Source: Cyrtodaria siliqua (lineage: Eukaryota > Mollusca > Bivalvia > Adapedonta > Hiatellidae). Taken from it: 64,000 bases of DNA. The translations under genes and the position numbers were made by a program. The notes beneath the pieces were generated by a model. The model was not told where the DNA came from. It saw only the letters and a list, made by a program, of their open reading frames with translations, and made no database searches. The stretch covers positions 62,001-126,000 of the forward strand of contig JAWPHD010001134.1 in assembly GCA_037043455.1 (NCBI GenBank), written 5' to 3'. Shown here one piece after another: positions 1 to 11,267 of this stretch. Positions within the stretch are counted from its first letter, which is position 1, and the number at the start of each line of letters is the position of its first letter.

Positions 1-160
1 AATAATATATTTTAAAAATTTGGTAGAATAACGAAGACAACTGAAATCTCAAATTTTTATTTAATGATATGCAAGTAGTTTTATAAAAATAACACAGGAT
101 TAATAAATCAAGGTGCTAATTTTAATGCTTAACCTGCTAAGCACGACTATAATCTATAGC
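1..160 (+). mobile_element. Partial TTAAAGGG-type short TIR element cut by the window edge
   Basis: The sequence matches the inner and right part of the copies at 20829-21150 and 7012-7333 (aataatatatt...aaatttggt, then gatatgcaag.agtttta). The left end is missing because the window begins inside it, and the right TIR is lost. Confidence 0.55.
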
Positions 161-304
161 CTTTGTGTCCATTGTAAACCCAGATCAGCCTGGGAGTAAT
201 ATGTCACTTATTAAATAGAATGGTCTTAATTCAAAAAAGAACAGTCCATTATATAACGGGTTAAGGGTTAATGCGGATACAAACATTCTTACAGATCAAT
301 TAAG

Positions 305-400
305 TAGGGAGATTTGGTCACAGCAATATAGAGATATGCCCTTAAATAGGGAGATTTGGTCACAGCAATATAGAGATATGCCCTTAAATAGGGAGATTTT
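305..400. repeat. 42-bp tandem duplication, about 2.3 copies
   Basis: A 42-base unit beginning tagggagattt is repeated at 305 and 347 with no visible change, followed by a partial third copy. Confidence 0.9.
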
Positions 401-440
401 GATATCCGGTTAATTGAAGAAATATATTTACCTTTGAAAT

Positions 441-903
441 AAGGCCATCAATAAAAATATGTTTGTCTGCCGTGCTCCGACCGACTCACCCGAGACTCAA
501 AAAAATTTAATGACCTCGGGCCGAATTTTTTTTTTTTATTCAAATGATAATTTTATTAGCCAGAGTTGTTAAGCATCTAATCTGTATTGCAAAGGTTATC
601 AAAAAGTTGCCTTAGTACAAAAATGGCATAATATATGCGAACAATATATATAATAAAAATATCTAACAATAAAACTTTTTCCTACCTTAAATACACATGA
701 ATAAAATAATTATGTGCAAGTCCTTGTGTTTAGTTTTAATAACCTATGCCCTAACATCGTACTAGGGCCTTTATAGTGTTGTAGATTGGATAAGCTTTTG
801 ATGTAAAAAAATAAAAAAAAATAAAAAAATCCCTACCTACCTACCCACCCTCAAAATTCTGGGTAGGAGCACAGCAAACAAACAATTTTTTATTGATGGC
901 CTA
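441..903. mobile_element. Short non-autonomous TIR element, ends aaggccatcaata
   Basis: The left end (aaggccatcaataaaaatat then gtttgtctgccgtgctcc) is the imperfect reverse complement of the right end (ggagcacagcaaacaaac then aattttttattgatggcct), about 45 bases on each side. No ORF of note lies between. An element with similar aggcca ends occurs at 40549-41006. Confidence 0.7.
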
Positions 904-2212
904 ATAGAGAAATTCATAAAAAATAAATAATTCACTATTCAAGCATTTCAGATTTATTCATACTTAAAACACACGATTTAATGTTGCTTTCTTCACGATT
1001 TATCCCTTTACGACAACAAATATTTATATTATTTTCCTTCTTTTTCAAGTCACAATTTTTCTTCCGGTCAGACTTGGTACTGTATGATTTCAAACAATTA
1101 TTCCTTTAGAAATGTCGAGACGAAGAAGCACTTTGGAAGTCATTTTTTGTAATTTTCCACAATTGCTGTGTTACTACCACCGAATATTACATCAGACATT
1201 AATCCAGACTGATCTCAGTTTCCATTGTCTGGGGTATCGACTATTTCTGAATAATAAACAGTCATAATTCATCTGGGAATGTAGATTACAATAGCTGTGC
1301 AACTAGTTTCCTGGCTATGTGTTTCCTGTTTTTCTCTCGGCCAGGGGTGGCAATAACATGAAATTCCATGCAGACCTCTAGAATGTGCCAAGTAACGTCC
1401 ATAATCGCTCCTTTAGCTTGTACAAGGAATGTGAAAACAAAAACAAAGGATTCCAGGGAATTAAGATAAGTTGCTGATAATTCAACCTTGGGGAGCAGTG
1501 ATTTACTGCCTACAACTTCAGGGTAATTAATAATTACTCCCTGACAATCTCCTGGCTATCTGCTCCAACTGCTTCTACTAAGTGCCCATATTTTCCTCCG
1601 ACATGTATTTCAGTAAGATAAACTTAAATTCCAATTTATACATATATTTTTCCTTCATATCTTTCAATATCTACCACATTTCCCCTAATAATAGAGCCTC
1701 CCCTAACAGAAGCACCCCATATTTTTATATTATCTTACCTTCACAGAAAATTCAAAAATTCTTCAAAATTCAATAAGTTTTCTATAAAATAAAAATAAAA
1801 TAACAAGGAAGATTTAAGATTTAGAGTGAATGACAATCTGGCATGAATAGCTTTTAAGTATAACCCTGATAAAAAAAATAAATAAAAATAAACCAACACC
1901 TATTAAGAGCACCCCCTTTGCATTTTCCATAGTACCTGGTTGCTCATAATAGTGGGCATATGGTAGGTCATCTAAACATGTTTTTAATTTTTTATTTTGA
2001 TTTTCTGGTATCTATACCTGAACCACACTATAAATTATATATACTGAGGGAAAAAAGTATTTTAGATGAAATAATAGTGTATACAAGATATACTGACATT
2101 TTGGGACTTTTATGGGCTTGATCTCCAAGTTCATTTATTCGTTATGTCATTAAGATGTTCGACTGTTATTGATGTGTGTCTAATAAAATATTGCGTCTAT
2201 GGCAGTAGTTGC

Positions 2213-2261
2213 TTGATTTTACAACCAAAAATGTATAATACATTTTTGGTTGTAAAATCAA
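2213..2261. repeat. Perfect 23-bp inverted repeat with 3-base loop
   Basis: The arm ttgattttacaaccaaaaat(gta) at 2213-2235 is exactly complementary to 2239-2261, with the loop taa. No larger element could be recognised around it. Confidence 0.85.
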
Positions 2262-3575
2262 AAACTTGCTAAACTTTTTACCCTCAGATAAACCAAAAAT
2301 CGAACAAAGCCATTAAAATGTATAAAGGTAATAAGCACAACCTCGATGCATCAAACGGAATGAATTTTTAATTTATTTCACACGCATAAAAAAGGAAAAT
2401 TGTTGAGTCACACAATTGCTATGCACTTTCTATTGAATGTATTCGCTTCTTTAATCATCTCGTAATTTCACAGTGGGAGCCAGCGTATTAATTTTAATAA
2501 ATGAAAATCCACTATACCCGACACATGATATTTTCATTGCACTGGGTTCATTATGGTGTAATAAGCTGTAATAATGCATACTGGATTATAAATCACGCAC
2601 GGAAGTCTGGGAGGCCCACCCCGGAGACAAACGTACCATGTCATAACGTGATTCGTATGCTGTTTCGTAACGCAATTTCATATTACCACGTTATAACATC
2701 AGCAATGTAATGATAATAATGTGGCTTCCAATTTTGTTTTTTAAATGGAAATATCGCTCAATACTCTTTTTGTTGTAGTGAACTCAAAAACAGGATCTCC
2801 TGTGATAAAAAAAAATCTAAAATGTGTGACCGTATCACTTGAGAAAATATGTAACTCACTGAATATCTTTAATATTTTACTCAGTAATGGTTGTAAAACA
2901 TAAAGATTATTTAACATATTTCATAGTTTTTTTGCAAATGAACTGATAACGCTTTGATTGATGTTATTAATCAGTATTTATCACATCCTGTACCAGAACG
3001 TTGCATTGCCGGATCATAGCCAACGTTGCCGGATCATTGCCCGCGGCTAATGTTATTAACCATTCTGTGTCATCACACTTTTTATCATCCACTATAAATT
3101 TGATCTATTCCATCTCAGAATAATAAAAGTCTACTTTCGATCATGAAAATGAACCAGAAAATGACTGTTATCTAATTTTTTATGGCCTACCAGGGGCTTC
3201 GAATCTAGCAGTAGATAAAACTAAAACATTAACTACCTCGTACTTCACATAGTTAACCAAACCACAAAACACTGATTCATGCAGCACAAACTTTTCAAAT
3301 CTTGATCAAATTTGAAATGACGAGATTTTTGAAACTTTTGGTATAATGTGTAAAAAAACAAAACAAACAAGGCCTTTTATGGCTTCATACAAACGCTCCC
3401 CTTATGTAAAATGCAAAGACTCCGGGGATATTTTCTAAATGGGGGTGTATATGGTATATCATGCCATGTTCAATATAACACAGAATATACAGAACAAGAT
3501 ATAATAATACCTGACCCAATGGGTCTACAAGTCACTTCAAACAAGATATTCTAACTACTCTCTCAAGCCAAATTG

Positions 3576-3900
3576 GAAGGGCTGGCGTGGTGCAGTCGGT
3601 AGCGCGGCGGATTTGTAACCGGAGGCCCCGGGTTCAATCCTCTGTGATGCCACTGAGTTTCGTCGGTGTGTTCTTGGGCAAGACACTTTCCCTTAGCCTC
3701 GTCCGTCGGATAGGGACGTAAACTGGGCGGTCCCGTGTATCGGTCTATCCTCCGAGCACGTTAAAGAACCATAGGAATCTATTCGATAATAAGAGTAGGG
3801 CATGGTTTCCCAGTTTCCTATGTATCCTTCCCCTCTCTCTGGGGCGGCTCTAAATAACCTATATTGTGTTGATGAGCCGTTAAACAACATTCAATTCAAT
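3576..3900 (+). mobile_element. tRNA-derived SINE, family S1, complete copy with target-site duplication
   Basis: The head contains an A box (tggtgcagtcgg) and B box (gggttcaatcc) of RNA polymerase III type, then a body with tgtgttcttgggcaagacac and cacgttaaagaacc, and an (attca)n tail. A 13-base direct repeat, tcaagccaaattg, flanks it at 3563-3575 and 3901-3913, the mark of target-primed insertion. The conserved body may be one of the known metazoan SINE core domains, but I cannot confirm which. Confidence 0.92.
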
Positions 3901-4376
3901 TCAAGCCAAATTGAATGTAAACCCTATGTTAATTAAATATACATCTGTATATATGAATATCTGTAATAAGTCTGTTTTGATTTACCTGCAGTGTTAACAA
4001 AGCCAAGATGCCTTTCGAATTCCGTAATCCAAGAGTTGAATTAATTCATGTTTTAGCTAATCTAGACAATATCTACTGATCAACTGGCATCATTATCAAC
4101 TATAAAATCCTAATTTTGACTGAACATAAATCCAATTTAGTGTTGAAATGCATGTCACTGTTTGCCAAGAAACATTTATTCTATATGTGATCAATATACT
4201 GGCATCAGGTGTATTTAACTACGAAATTTCAAATTTAGACTGAATGAAATACAAATTTACGTGAATGTTTGCTCAGAAAGTGTGACTCAAACCAATATCC
4301 TGCACCTGAGCCGCTCAATTGTGAGTTACACATCAATACGAATCTAAATCAGAACTGATTGCAATTGTCAATTCAT

Positions 4377-4732
4377 GCCAAGATATTCTGCCTTAAAGGC
4401 TCTATACAGCCAACATATTTTGCATTAAAGGCACTATACTGCCAAGATATTCTGCCTTAAAGGCTCTATACAGCCAACATATTTTGCATTAAAGGCACTA
4501 TACTGCCAAGATATTCTGCCTTAAAGGCTCTATACAGCCAACATATTTTGCATTAAAGGCACTATACTGCCAAGATATTCTGCCTTAAAGGCTCTATACA
4601 GCCAACATATTTTGCATTAAAGGCACTATACTGCCAAGATATTCTGTATTAAAGGCACTTTACTGTCAAGATATTCTGTATTAAAGGCACTTTACTGTCG
4701 AGATATTTTTCATTAAAGGCATTATATTAACA
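4377..4732. repeat. 64-bp satellite with a two-part (about 32+32) unit
   Basis: Four copies start at 4377, 4441, 4505 and 4569, each made of a gccaagatattctgcc half and an agccaacatattttgc half, followed by single diverged 32-base units (4633 onward). This is a small higher-order repeat. Confidence 0.93.
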
Positions 4733-4929
4733 AATATTGTATATTTTTACGTAATCATTACAAAGTATGCAAACCAAAAGTGGAGCAGCATTTGACGATA
4801 ATTATATACTGTTTATAAAGTTATAAATACGACTGACGAAATATTTGCACTTTTATTGTCTGCCTTAAAGCCATTTTAAATTAAATTACGAGTCACCAAC
4901 TCAAAAATCATTTGAAGCATCTTCAAATT

Positions 4930-5003
4930 TGGATGTTTTAATCATGCCTTCATCAAGTCATGTATATGGATGTTTTAATCATGCCTTCATCAAGTCACGT
5001 ATA
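4930..5003. repeat. Short tandem duplication of about 37 bp
   Basis: ggatgttttaatcatgcctt plus catcaagtca is present twice with one or two changes. Confidence 0.8.
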
Positions 5004-6694
5004 ATTAAATGGTGAATATACTTGATTTTATAAAACATGATACAAATCTTGTCCAAAAGCGTTGTTGTGAAATTTGGCAGTTTAGCTTTAAATAAACCTC
5101 GGTGTGGGGCTTATAATTTGTACACAATCGCAACACATAAATTCCATCTAAGGTTTTTTATATCCAATGTTGATATTAAATTAAAATCATTATTAAACTT
5201 GTGTCTTAAACTCCAAACCTCAGGCAAAACACACTTAGATTAGGTAAGATTTAGATTTCAACACTCAATTAAATAAAATCTCAAAACATCATTACGTGCA
5301 TTTAACACATCATTACCTACATTTAAAGGTAATTTGAATCTTATATGTTTATGTAAAGGCTATTAACAGTATAAAACCTGCAGCTTAAACTAAAAACTTT
5401 CACTGATGAGCGGATAGTTTAGTTGCTTCCCTGATAATCCAAACATGTATTAAATGTAATTGTCAATGTTTGCTTAGAACTTTGGTATTCACGCGTGACT
5501 CACTTCCTCCACAGAGAACGCCTGTCAACTCCAGATGCCTGCCGACCTAAGACGGACAATTTCTTCTTCTATGACACGTCCTGTGTTGTTATTCAAGTGT
5601 TTTGTTCCAGGCAGGCATCGAGTCAAATCTGAACTGGCGGAAAAAGCGATGGAATTCACGTTCATCTGCATACTGATATGCTTCATTATTACATTGGCTC
5701 GGCAATTATTGATTTTTATATTACTCGTTCCCCGATGTATTACCGAACATAATCTCATCTTTAATATTGTCATTCTACACAAACATTGTTATGTGTTTAA
5801 CTGAAACAAATAACAGTTTCCGCGACTTCATTATAGGTCGTAAAATCACTACCTTTATCCCCATAAATGTATGAACTACTTACAATAGCTGTTGATTGCT
5901 TTTATATGATTTTTTTTTTTTTTTTTTAAAGTGATACTTTGTAATATTTTATACTTCATGAAAATGATCAAAACAATTCAGTGGAATAGAATGGAAGAAA
6001 TGATGTTTTACAACAGCTTAGGTCATATAGGGTTGGAATGGGGAATGGTGATTACCAGGCGAATACAAATCATCCTTACATGATCACCTCTGTTTGTGTT
6101 TGCTAAATTAGTTTGAAATGTAAATCATGTATGAAGTCATTACTCAACACCGTTATACAACTGGAATATTATACACGTGATCAATAACATTATATTTTAA
6201 TAAAGTAATACTTTCAATAACCTCATTTTTTTATGCTTTTCAGCTTTTCTGTTAAAAACATTTAATAATTAATTTTGATGCATTATTTAACACTTCTGAA
6301 TCAAACTGTCTTGCATTGCAATAAACTATTTATCATTCAAACCTACATCGTATTTTTAATAACCACTGAACTGCATTTCCATCTAATGTATTAAATCATT
6401 TACAAAACATCAAACAAAGAAATATTATTTATTGATGGTGAATCGACAGGCCTTGTAAGCCACACGGATGCACCATTGCATGACCACAAAAAGGCATCTT
6501 CTGATTTATAATTCATTTTCAAACAAAAGAAATATTTCATTAATCATTTGACATGCAATCGAAACTATCCCATGATTTTAATTGTTGACCTTTGACAATT
6601 GATCCATTAGTTTAACATTAAAGATTCAATGACTGAAACATGTTGTTTTAGTTTCTTCCATATTTAATTATCTGAAAATATCAAAATACAGTCT
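5004..6694. other. Non-coding stretch with no supported gene
   Basis: The region is AT-rich with a T tract near 5910. At 5507-5800 both strands are open and splice-like signals occur on each strand (see rejected items), but none fits the phase of the neighbouring gene. Confidence 0.5.
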
Positions 6695-6724
6695 AACCTG
6701 TAGTAGGAGAACACTAAAGAGAAT

Positions 6725-6965
6725 ATTTTGTTTTTTTACGTCATTTTCAACACATATAAGATTATATATGACGGTCGATTTTTGTGATGGAGGCAGACCA
6801 CCCACTTTTCCTGGGTAGAACCAGTACTGTACACCTCCCGCCATCCGTAAGGATCGACACTTCCTCACTTACAAGTCGAGCTCCAGGTGGGATTCGAACT
6901 CGCAGCGGTGAGAGGTGAAGGTTTACAACGCAACATCGTTAACCATTCGGCCACGGAGACACTCC
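6725..6965 (-). mobile_element. tRNA-derived SINE, family S2
   Basis: Read on the minus strand it begins with a tRNA-like head with A box (tggccgaatggttaa) and B box (gagttcgaatccc), then the S2 body (gtactggttctacccagg, gtgggtggtctgcc) and an A-rich end with aaaatgacgtaaaa. A roughly 30-base imperfect direct repeat beginning aacctgtagta flanks it at 6695-6724 and 6966-6995. Confidence 0.85.
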
Positions 6966-7011
6966 AACCTGTAGTAAGACGACAATAAAGGGAACAACAA
7001 AACTGGTCCCT

Positions 7012-7333
7012 CAAAAGGACAAATGGCAATCTTGATTTTTTAAAAACTCATGTCGTCCAGTTTAGTGTTTCTACATCACTTCCATTTGTTCAATCATTAA
7101 TATTAATTTTAAGAATAGTTTAAAGCAAATTGTATTTACATATTATTAAACATCGATTATACTGCACGGACATATTTTAAACTTATGGTAGAATAAGATG
7201 AAAAAGTGAAAATTCAAGATTGTATTTAATTATATGCAAGCAGGTTTAAAGTCAAAATAATACCGGATAAATAAACTGAAATGCTAATTTCAATGCTTGA
7301 TAAACATTTCAAGCTTGCGGCGTGTCCCTTTAA
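7012..7333 (+). mobile_element. TTAAAGGG-type short TIR element (family S3)
   Basis: The left end aaaggacaaatggcaatctt and right end aagcttgcggcgtgtccctttaa are inverted versions of one another, and the interior matches the other S3 copies. No ORF. Confidence 0.75.
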
Positions 7334-7865
7334 CACTGGTGGTCCTTTAATACAAATGCATTTTCTGAGCAGGTTTGTCTGTACCAGCAAACAGTCTTAA
7401 GAGTAGTTTGGAACAGGAAAGATCTGACACCGACAATCACCTAGAGGCTGGTATTGATCTATCCATTCCTCAGGTACAAAGACTCGGTATACCACCAGTT
7501 ATAGGGCGACCATATGACACGATTAAAAGAAAATAATTGTCCCCGATTGTGTGAAATATTGATCTCTAGGCGAGTCATCTGTGGTAATTCTATAACAATG
7601 CTGCTGGTATGGCAACCAATCTGCATAATTATAAATCCCCGTCCACCAGAATGGCATTATTCTATCATAATACAGGAATCAAAAATGTTTTGGAAACAGA
7701 ATTCAATGCAGATTGCATGGCTATTTATATGTGCACTGCAACAGATCTGCTGAAAAGAAAGCTCCAATGGTGTACTACTGCTCTGAAGCAGCTAAATGAA
7801 ATGAAATGGATTTTTATGATGAGATGAAGCACGGAAGTTTACCTTGAAAATGCCTCCGTCAGGGA

Positions 7866-8275
7866 ACAAACCCCATTAGAACAGAGGTCTGAAGAGGTGG
7901 AACAGGTCTGAAGAGATGGAACAGAAGTCTGAAGAGGAAGAACCGAGGTCTGAAGAGGTGGAACAGAGGTATGAAGAGGTAGAACAGAGTTCTGTAGAGG
8001 AACAGAGGTCTGAAGAGGTGGAACAGAGGTCTGAAGAGGTGGAACAGAGGTCTGAAGGGGAACAGAGGTCTGAAGAGGTGGAACAGAGGTCTGAAGAGGT
8101 GGGACAAAGGTCTGAAGAGGTGGTATAGATGTCTGAAGGGGAACAGAGGTCTGAAAAGGAACAGAGGTCTGAAGAGGTGGAACAGAGGTCTGAAGAGGAA
8201 CAGAGGTCTGAAGAGGTGGAACAGAGGTCTGAAGGGGAACAGAGGTCTGAAGAGGTGGAACAGAGGTCTAAAGCT
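7866..8275. repeat. Minisatellite of 15- and 21-bp units (gaggtctgaagaggtggaaca)
   Basis: About 20 units of cagaggtctgaagaggtgga alternate with shortened cagaggtctgaagggga forms. Because both unit lengths are multiples of three, frames stay open on both strands, giving an artificial Glu/Arg/Ser-rich ORF (7916-8128, 8129-8359) and a Phe/Leu/Arg-rich one on the other strand. It lies just outside the linker exon. Confidence 0.92.
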
Positions 8276-8442
8276 CTAAATACAAGGCCTTATCCAATGA
8301 GCTACCAAGGCCAAGTTAGAGCGATGTATATAAAAAATTATATAAATTCTGAGAAATAATTGGCATATCTCCAAAAACCCAAGCATATTACAAACCATCT
8401 AGTCCCTGACAACACGAATATAAGATTACCATGGAAACTGAC

Positions 8443-8610
8443 CTGTTCCAGTGACGACCCTGGACTGTTGGTACTGTGAGGTAGCATCTGGTGTGTCCGC
8501 ACGAGTCTGCATGTATGTGGTGAAGTGACCATTGGTCTTCAGCTTGGGTCTGTGGCCCAGCTCACCACTATGACGTAGGTTGTTGGTACTCAGCTGTCGC
8601 TGAAGCACAT
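8443..8610 (-). CDS. Linker exon following the RING exon
   Basis: A 168-base open segment is bounded by an acceptor (gaccttgaccttgcag) and a donor (acag|gtcagt). It enters and leaves in phase 1, as the RING exon requires, so the join gives an Asn codon and then VLQRQLSTNNLRHSGEL and about 40 more polar residues. Composition is Gln/Thr/Ser/Arg-rich with no hydrophobic core, so this is probably a disordered linker. It has higher GC and more balanced codons than its surroundings, which supports coding use. No further exon with a matching phase was found to its left, so the rest of the protein is probably beyond position 1 or missed here. Confidence 0.68.
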
Positions 8611-8774
8611 CTGCAAGGTCAAGGTCAAGGTCTTAAAGGTCATATAATAAAATGTGATCTTGAATACGCTGAGCAAAAGCATCAAAACTTTATAACAACA
8701 TATCCCGAAGATTTCACAAGATCTGAGATCATCAATATTCTAGTGCAAGACTCCAGACTCTATCCGAAGTGTTA

Positions 8775-9076
8775 AACGGCCTCAGTGGATAGCACGCTCA
8801 ACTCTGGACACTGGGATCACAGGTTCGAGCCTCATTGGTGCCACTGGGTTACTTTGGTGTGTCCTTATGCAAGACACTTCCGTGTCCTTATGCAAGACAC
8901 TTCCCCTAGCCTCGTATTTAGTATGGGGATGTAAACTACTGGGCAGTTCCAAGTATCAGAATAGATCAGCAGTTTAAAGCACCATAGCAATCTACTGATA
9001 TGTATGAATAAGGCACCATTCCTGGATTCATATTTATCCTTTTCCCTCTCTCCAGGAAACTTGAAAACACATAAAC
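8775..9076 (+). mobile_element. Diverged SINE with S1-type body and a different tRNA-like head
   Basis: The head carries cctcagtggatagcacgctc and a B box ggttcgagcctc. The body matches S1 (gtgtccttatgcaagacactt, then tttaaagcaccatagcaatct and ccctctctcc). A 23-base piece holding the caagacactt motif is duplicated at 8854-8900. Confidence 0.72.
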
Positions 9077-9310
9077 GATTACGTGGTCCGAGTATTAACT
9101 TTTATACCCCATCCAACCCCTTCTCCAAGAACTGAAAACGGGGTTGGCTGGGGTATAAAATAAAACCTTAATTTCGGCTTAAACAGATTATCAAGTTTTT
9201 TTGTAAAAATATGTTTTTAAATGTCTTTTATTGTCGAAATATCCTTTATAAAATACTGCTAATATAAGCTTTCCCATCGCTTAATGAAATTAAGGCAGGA
9301 CCACATAATG
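9077..9310 (-). mobile_element. Short TIR element, family R2, copy 1
   Basis: Ends are attacgtggtcc on the left and ggaccacataatg on the right. Inside is a palindromic segment, ataccccatccaacccc...ggggttggctggggtat. Two more copies in the opposite orientation are at 38553-38840 and 50415-50692. Confidence 0.8.
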
Positions 9311-9617
9311 AATGTGTTGATACACGACGATAAGCTGCTCTCTGGCTTCCAAAACCCCAAAAAGTTGGATAGAAATACCATACATTTATATTTATTCCAT
9401 TCAAGATGGTCCATCTCAATACAACCTAATATGTGTTGAATAAGACCTGATAACAAGTGATCAATGGGTTTAAATCCAATTTGTTATCTGCTTCTGTCTG
9501 CTTCGTTATCTTAAACAATCCCTATTATCAAAACCATACAAGGAAATAGATTGGTGTTTTATATCCCATTCAATAAATGTCCTATTAAGACCTGATCTAC
9601 AGTTTAAATAAAGTCTA

Positions 9618-9712
9618 ATCAGAGAGTCTGGCGGGGCTGGGTACTGAACTCGCGAACCCTATTTACTAATCCAACACTCTAATCACTAGGACTGGGAGGC
9701 CTGGTGTCAGTA
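9618..9712 (-). mobile_element. tRNA-like SINE head fragment
   Basis: On the minus strand the segment reads as a degenerate tRNA: cctagtgattagagtgttgg (A-box region) and gcgagttcagtaccc (B-box region). No body or tail was recognised. Confidence 0.45.
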
Positions 9713-9770
9713 ACTTGTCTGGGTGGGGTATCATGCTTTATGTCTACGGCTTGGTATTTCTATAAAGTTG

Positions 9771-10100
9771 AGCACTGAGCCCACAGCTGGACCAAATACC
9801 AGCACTGAGCCCACAGCTGGACCAAATACCAGCATTGAGCCCACTGCTGGACCAAATACCAGCACTGAGCCCACTGCTGGACCAAATACCAGCACTGAGC
9901 CCACTGCTGGACCAAATACCAGCACTGAGCCCACTGCTGGACCAAATACCAGCACTGAGCCCACTGCTGGACCAAATACCAGCACTGAGCCCACTGCTTG
10001 ACCAAATACCAGCACTGAGCCCACTGCTGGACCAAATACCAGCACTGAGCCCACTGCTTGACCAAATACCAGCACTGAGCCCACTGCTGGACCAAATACC
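9771..10100. repeat. Exact 11-copy, 30-bp minisatellite
   Basis: Eleven units of agcactgagcccactgctgg plus accaaatacc run without a length change; the only differences are single bases (ctg to cag, gctgg to gcttg). With 30 a multiple of three, several frames on both strands are open, so the ORFs of 92-148 residues here are artefacts. Confidence 0.96.
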
Positions 10101-10498
10101 ATCACCATGTGATAGCTCACTTTTTGAGATCAAACTCACAGAATTCCGTCTCTTCTGAGGTTGAAAATTGGTGAGATTTGAACATATCACTAAAAAATAT
10201 TGAAATGAAAAAAGAATTTATAAGCTCTTAAATGACATTTTCGTATTTTAGTTAACAAATCTCCCTTCCAAAATCTCAAGTCTCCCAGATTGTGGCTTCA
10301 AAAGTATCACATGTATGCATCGTGATTTGACTTAAATCTTGTAAAAAGTGACCTTAAACCCTATCATACTCATTTACTTGTTTATCACCCGTTGACTGGC
10401 ATTTGTTGATTTACATTTATACATAGTTTATATTACTACCATATATTATATATTCTGTGATTTCCCAGTTTGAGAAAATCTATAACATATCCCTTCCT

Positions 10499-10539
10499 CT
10501 ACTGTGCTATCTCGCCTAGTGTGCAAGATAGCACAGTAG
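10499..10539. repeat. Stem-loop of 14 bp
   Basis: ctactgtgctatct pairs exactly with agatagcacagtag across a 13-base loop. It lies at the start of a short coding-like segment (10536-10697). Confidence 0.75.
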
Positions 10540-10722
10540 CCAAATGTTATGAACTAAACGAAAGATGTCACGATATTACGTCACGAATTGACGTCATGAT
10601 ATTACACCGCATTGTCACCAAAGGAGTGACAGAAGAAGGAATACTTGTGTCAAAAGACGACTGGAAGGAAATTCATCACAGAATATATATTATATAGTTT
10701 AATTAACATTTTTGTCGTGATA

Positions 10723-11267
10723 CCAGAGATGCCAACACTGTTTGGATGCAATCTGTAGTCATTGGTTGTTAAATCTGTAGTGCGAGGGTCACGAAGTGAC
10801 CCAAGGTGCTAGGGGGGTTCGAGGGCATGCCCCCACTTGAAAATGTTTGATTCTGAGATGCAATCTCCTGCATTCTATGGCCAAAAATGACACTGATATA
10901 TGCTGAAAAGTCAAGCTATTTTTAATCATGTTACACTGAAACACAACATGAAATGTCACATCACTCTGGCAATCTGTAAAATTACTAGAGTAGTCGTTCT
11001 ACTGTTTTATAACAATTGATTGAAATGTCATCTCACTGAAAATCAGTGATCAGTATTTATACTAGAGTGTATGTACATTTAAGAGTTATTAGTTCTCATG
11101 GTTTCAATTATGTTAGTCATAGAACATTTCCTAATTCAGTCACTGTATTTTAAAACAAAACAAAACAAAAAAACGAAATTCGTAGTTGCATGCAAACTGG
11201 TCGTAGTGGGGTAAATGGAACAGAAATTCGTATAAAATACGGACAAATCGTAGTGGTTGGCATCTCT
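10723..11267. mobile_element. hAT-like non-autonomous DNA element
   Basis: The termini cagagatgccaac and gttggcatctct(g) are inverted repeats, and gtgatac is found directly outside both ends (10716-10722 and 11268-11274). A 7-8 base target duplication and CAG-type end fit hAT elements. No transposase ORF remains. It carries a GC-rich patch with ggggggttcgagggcatgcc near 10812. Confidence 0.7.

Larger units (their letters stand above)
904..4376. other. AT-rich non-coding stretch with one SINE and one perfect hairpin
   Basis: Apart from the hairpin at 2213-2261 and the SINE at 3576-3900, I see no gene. The short ORFs at 1582 and 2501 have AT-driven composition and no recognisable features. Confidence 0.6.

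Noticed and set aside
3580..3655. A genuine tRNA gene at this and similar sites (27225, 29464, 33696)
   Set aside because: A and B boxes are present but the sequences do not close into a tRNA and continue into SINE bodies with tails.
4377..4732. CRISPR-like array
   Set aside because: The units are directly contiguous with no unique spacers and the DNA is eukaryotic; it is a satellite.
5500..5804. Possible exon, either strand (minus-strand donor gtgagt near 5506; plus-strand acceptor cctccacag near 5514)
   Set aside because: On the minus strand the frame reading KKKLSVLGRQASG needs a phase-0 entry, whereas the linker exon leaves in phase 1; the phase-1 frame soon stops. The plus-strand ORF has no partner exon.
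9731..10190. Five overlapping ORFs of 92-148 residues
   Set aside because: They come from an 11-copy 30-bp repeat that keeps all frames open.
10586..10596. CRE-like TGACGTCA site as a promoter element
   Set aside because: A single 8-base match with no nearby transcription start; similar words occur inside repeats at 12.5 and 54.7 kb.
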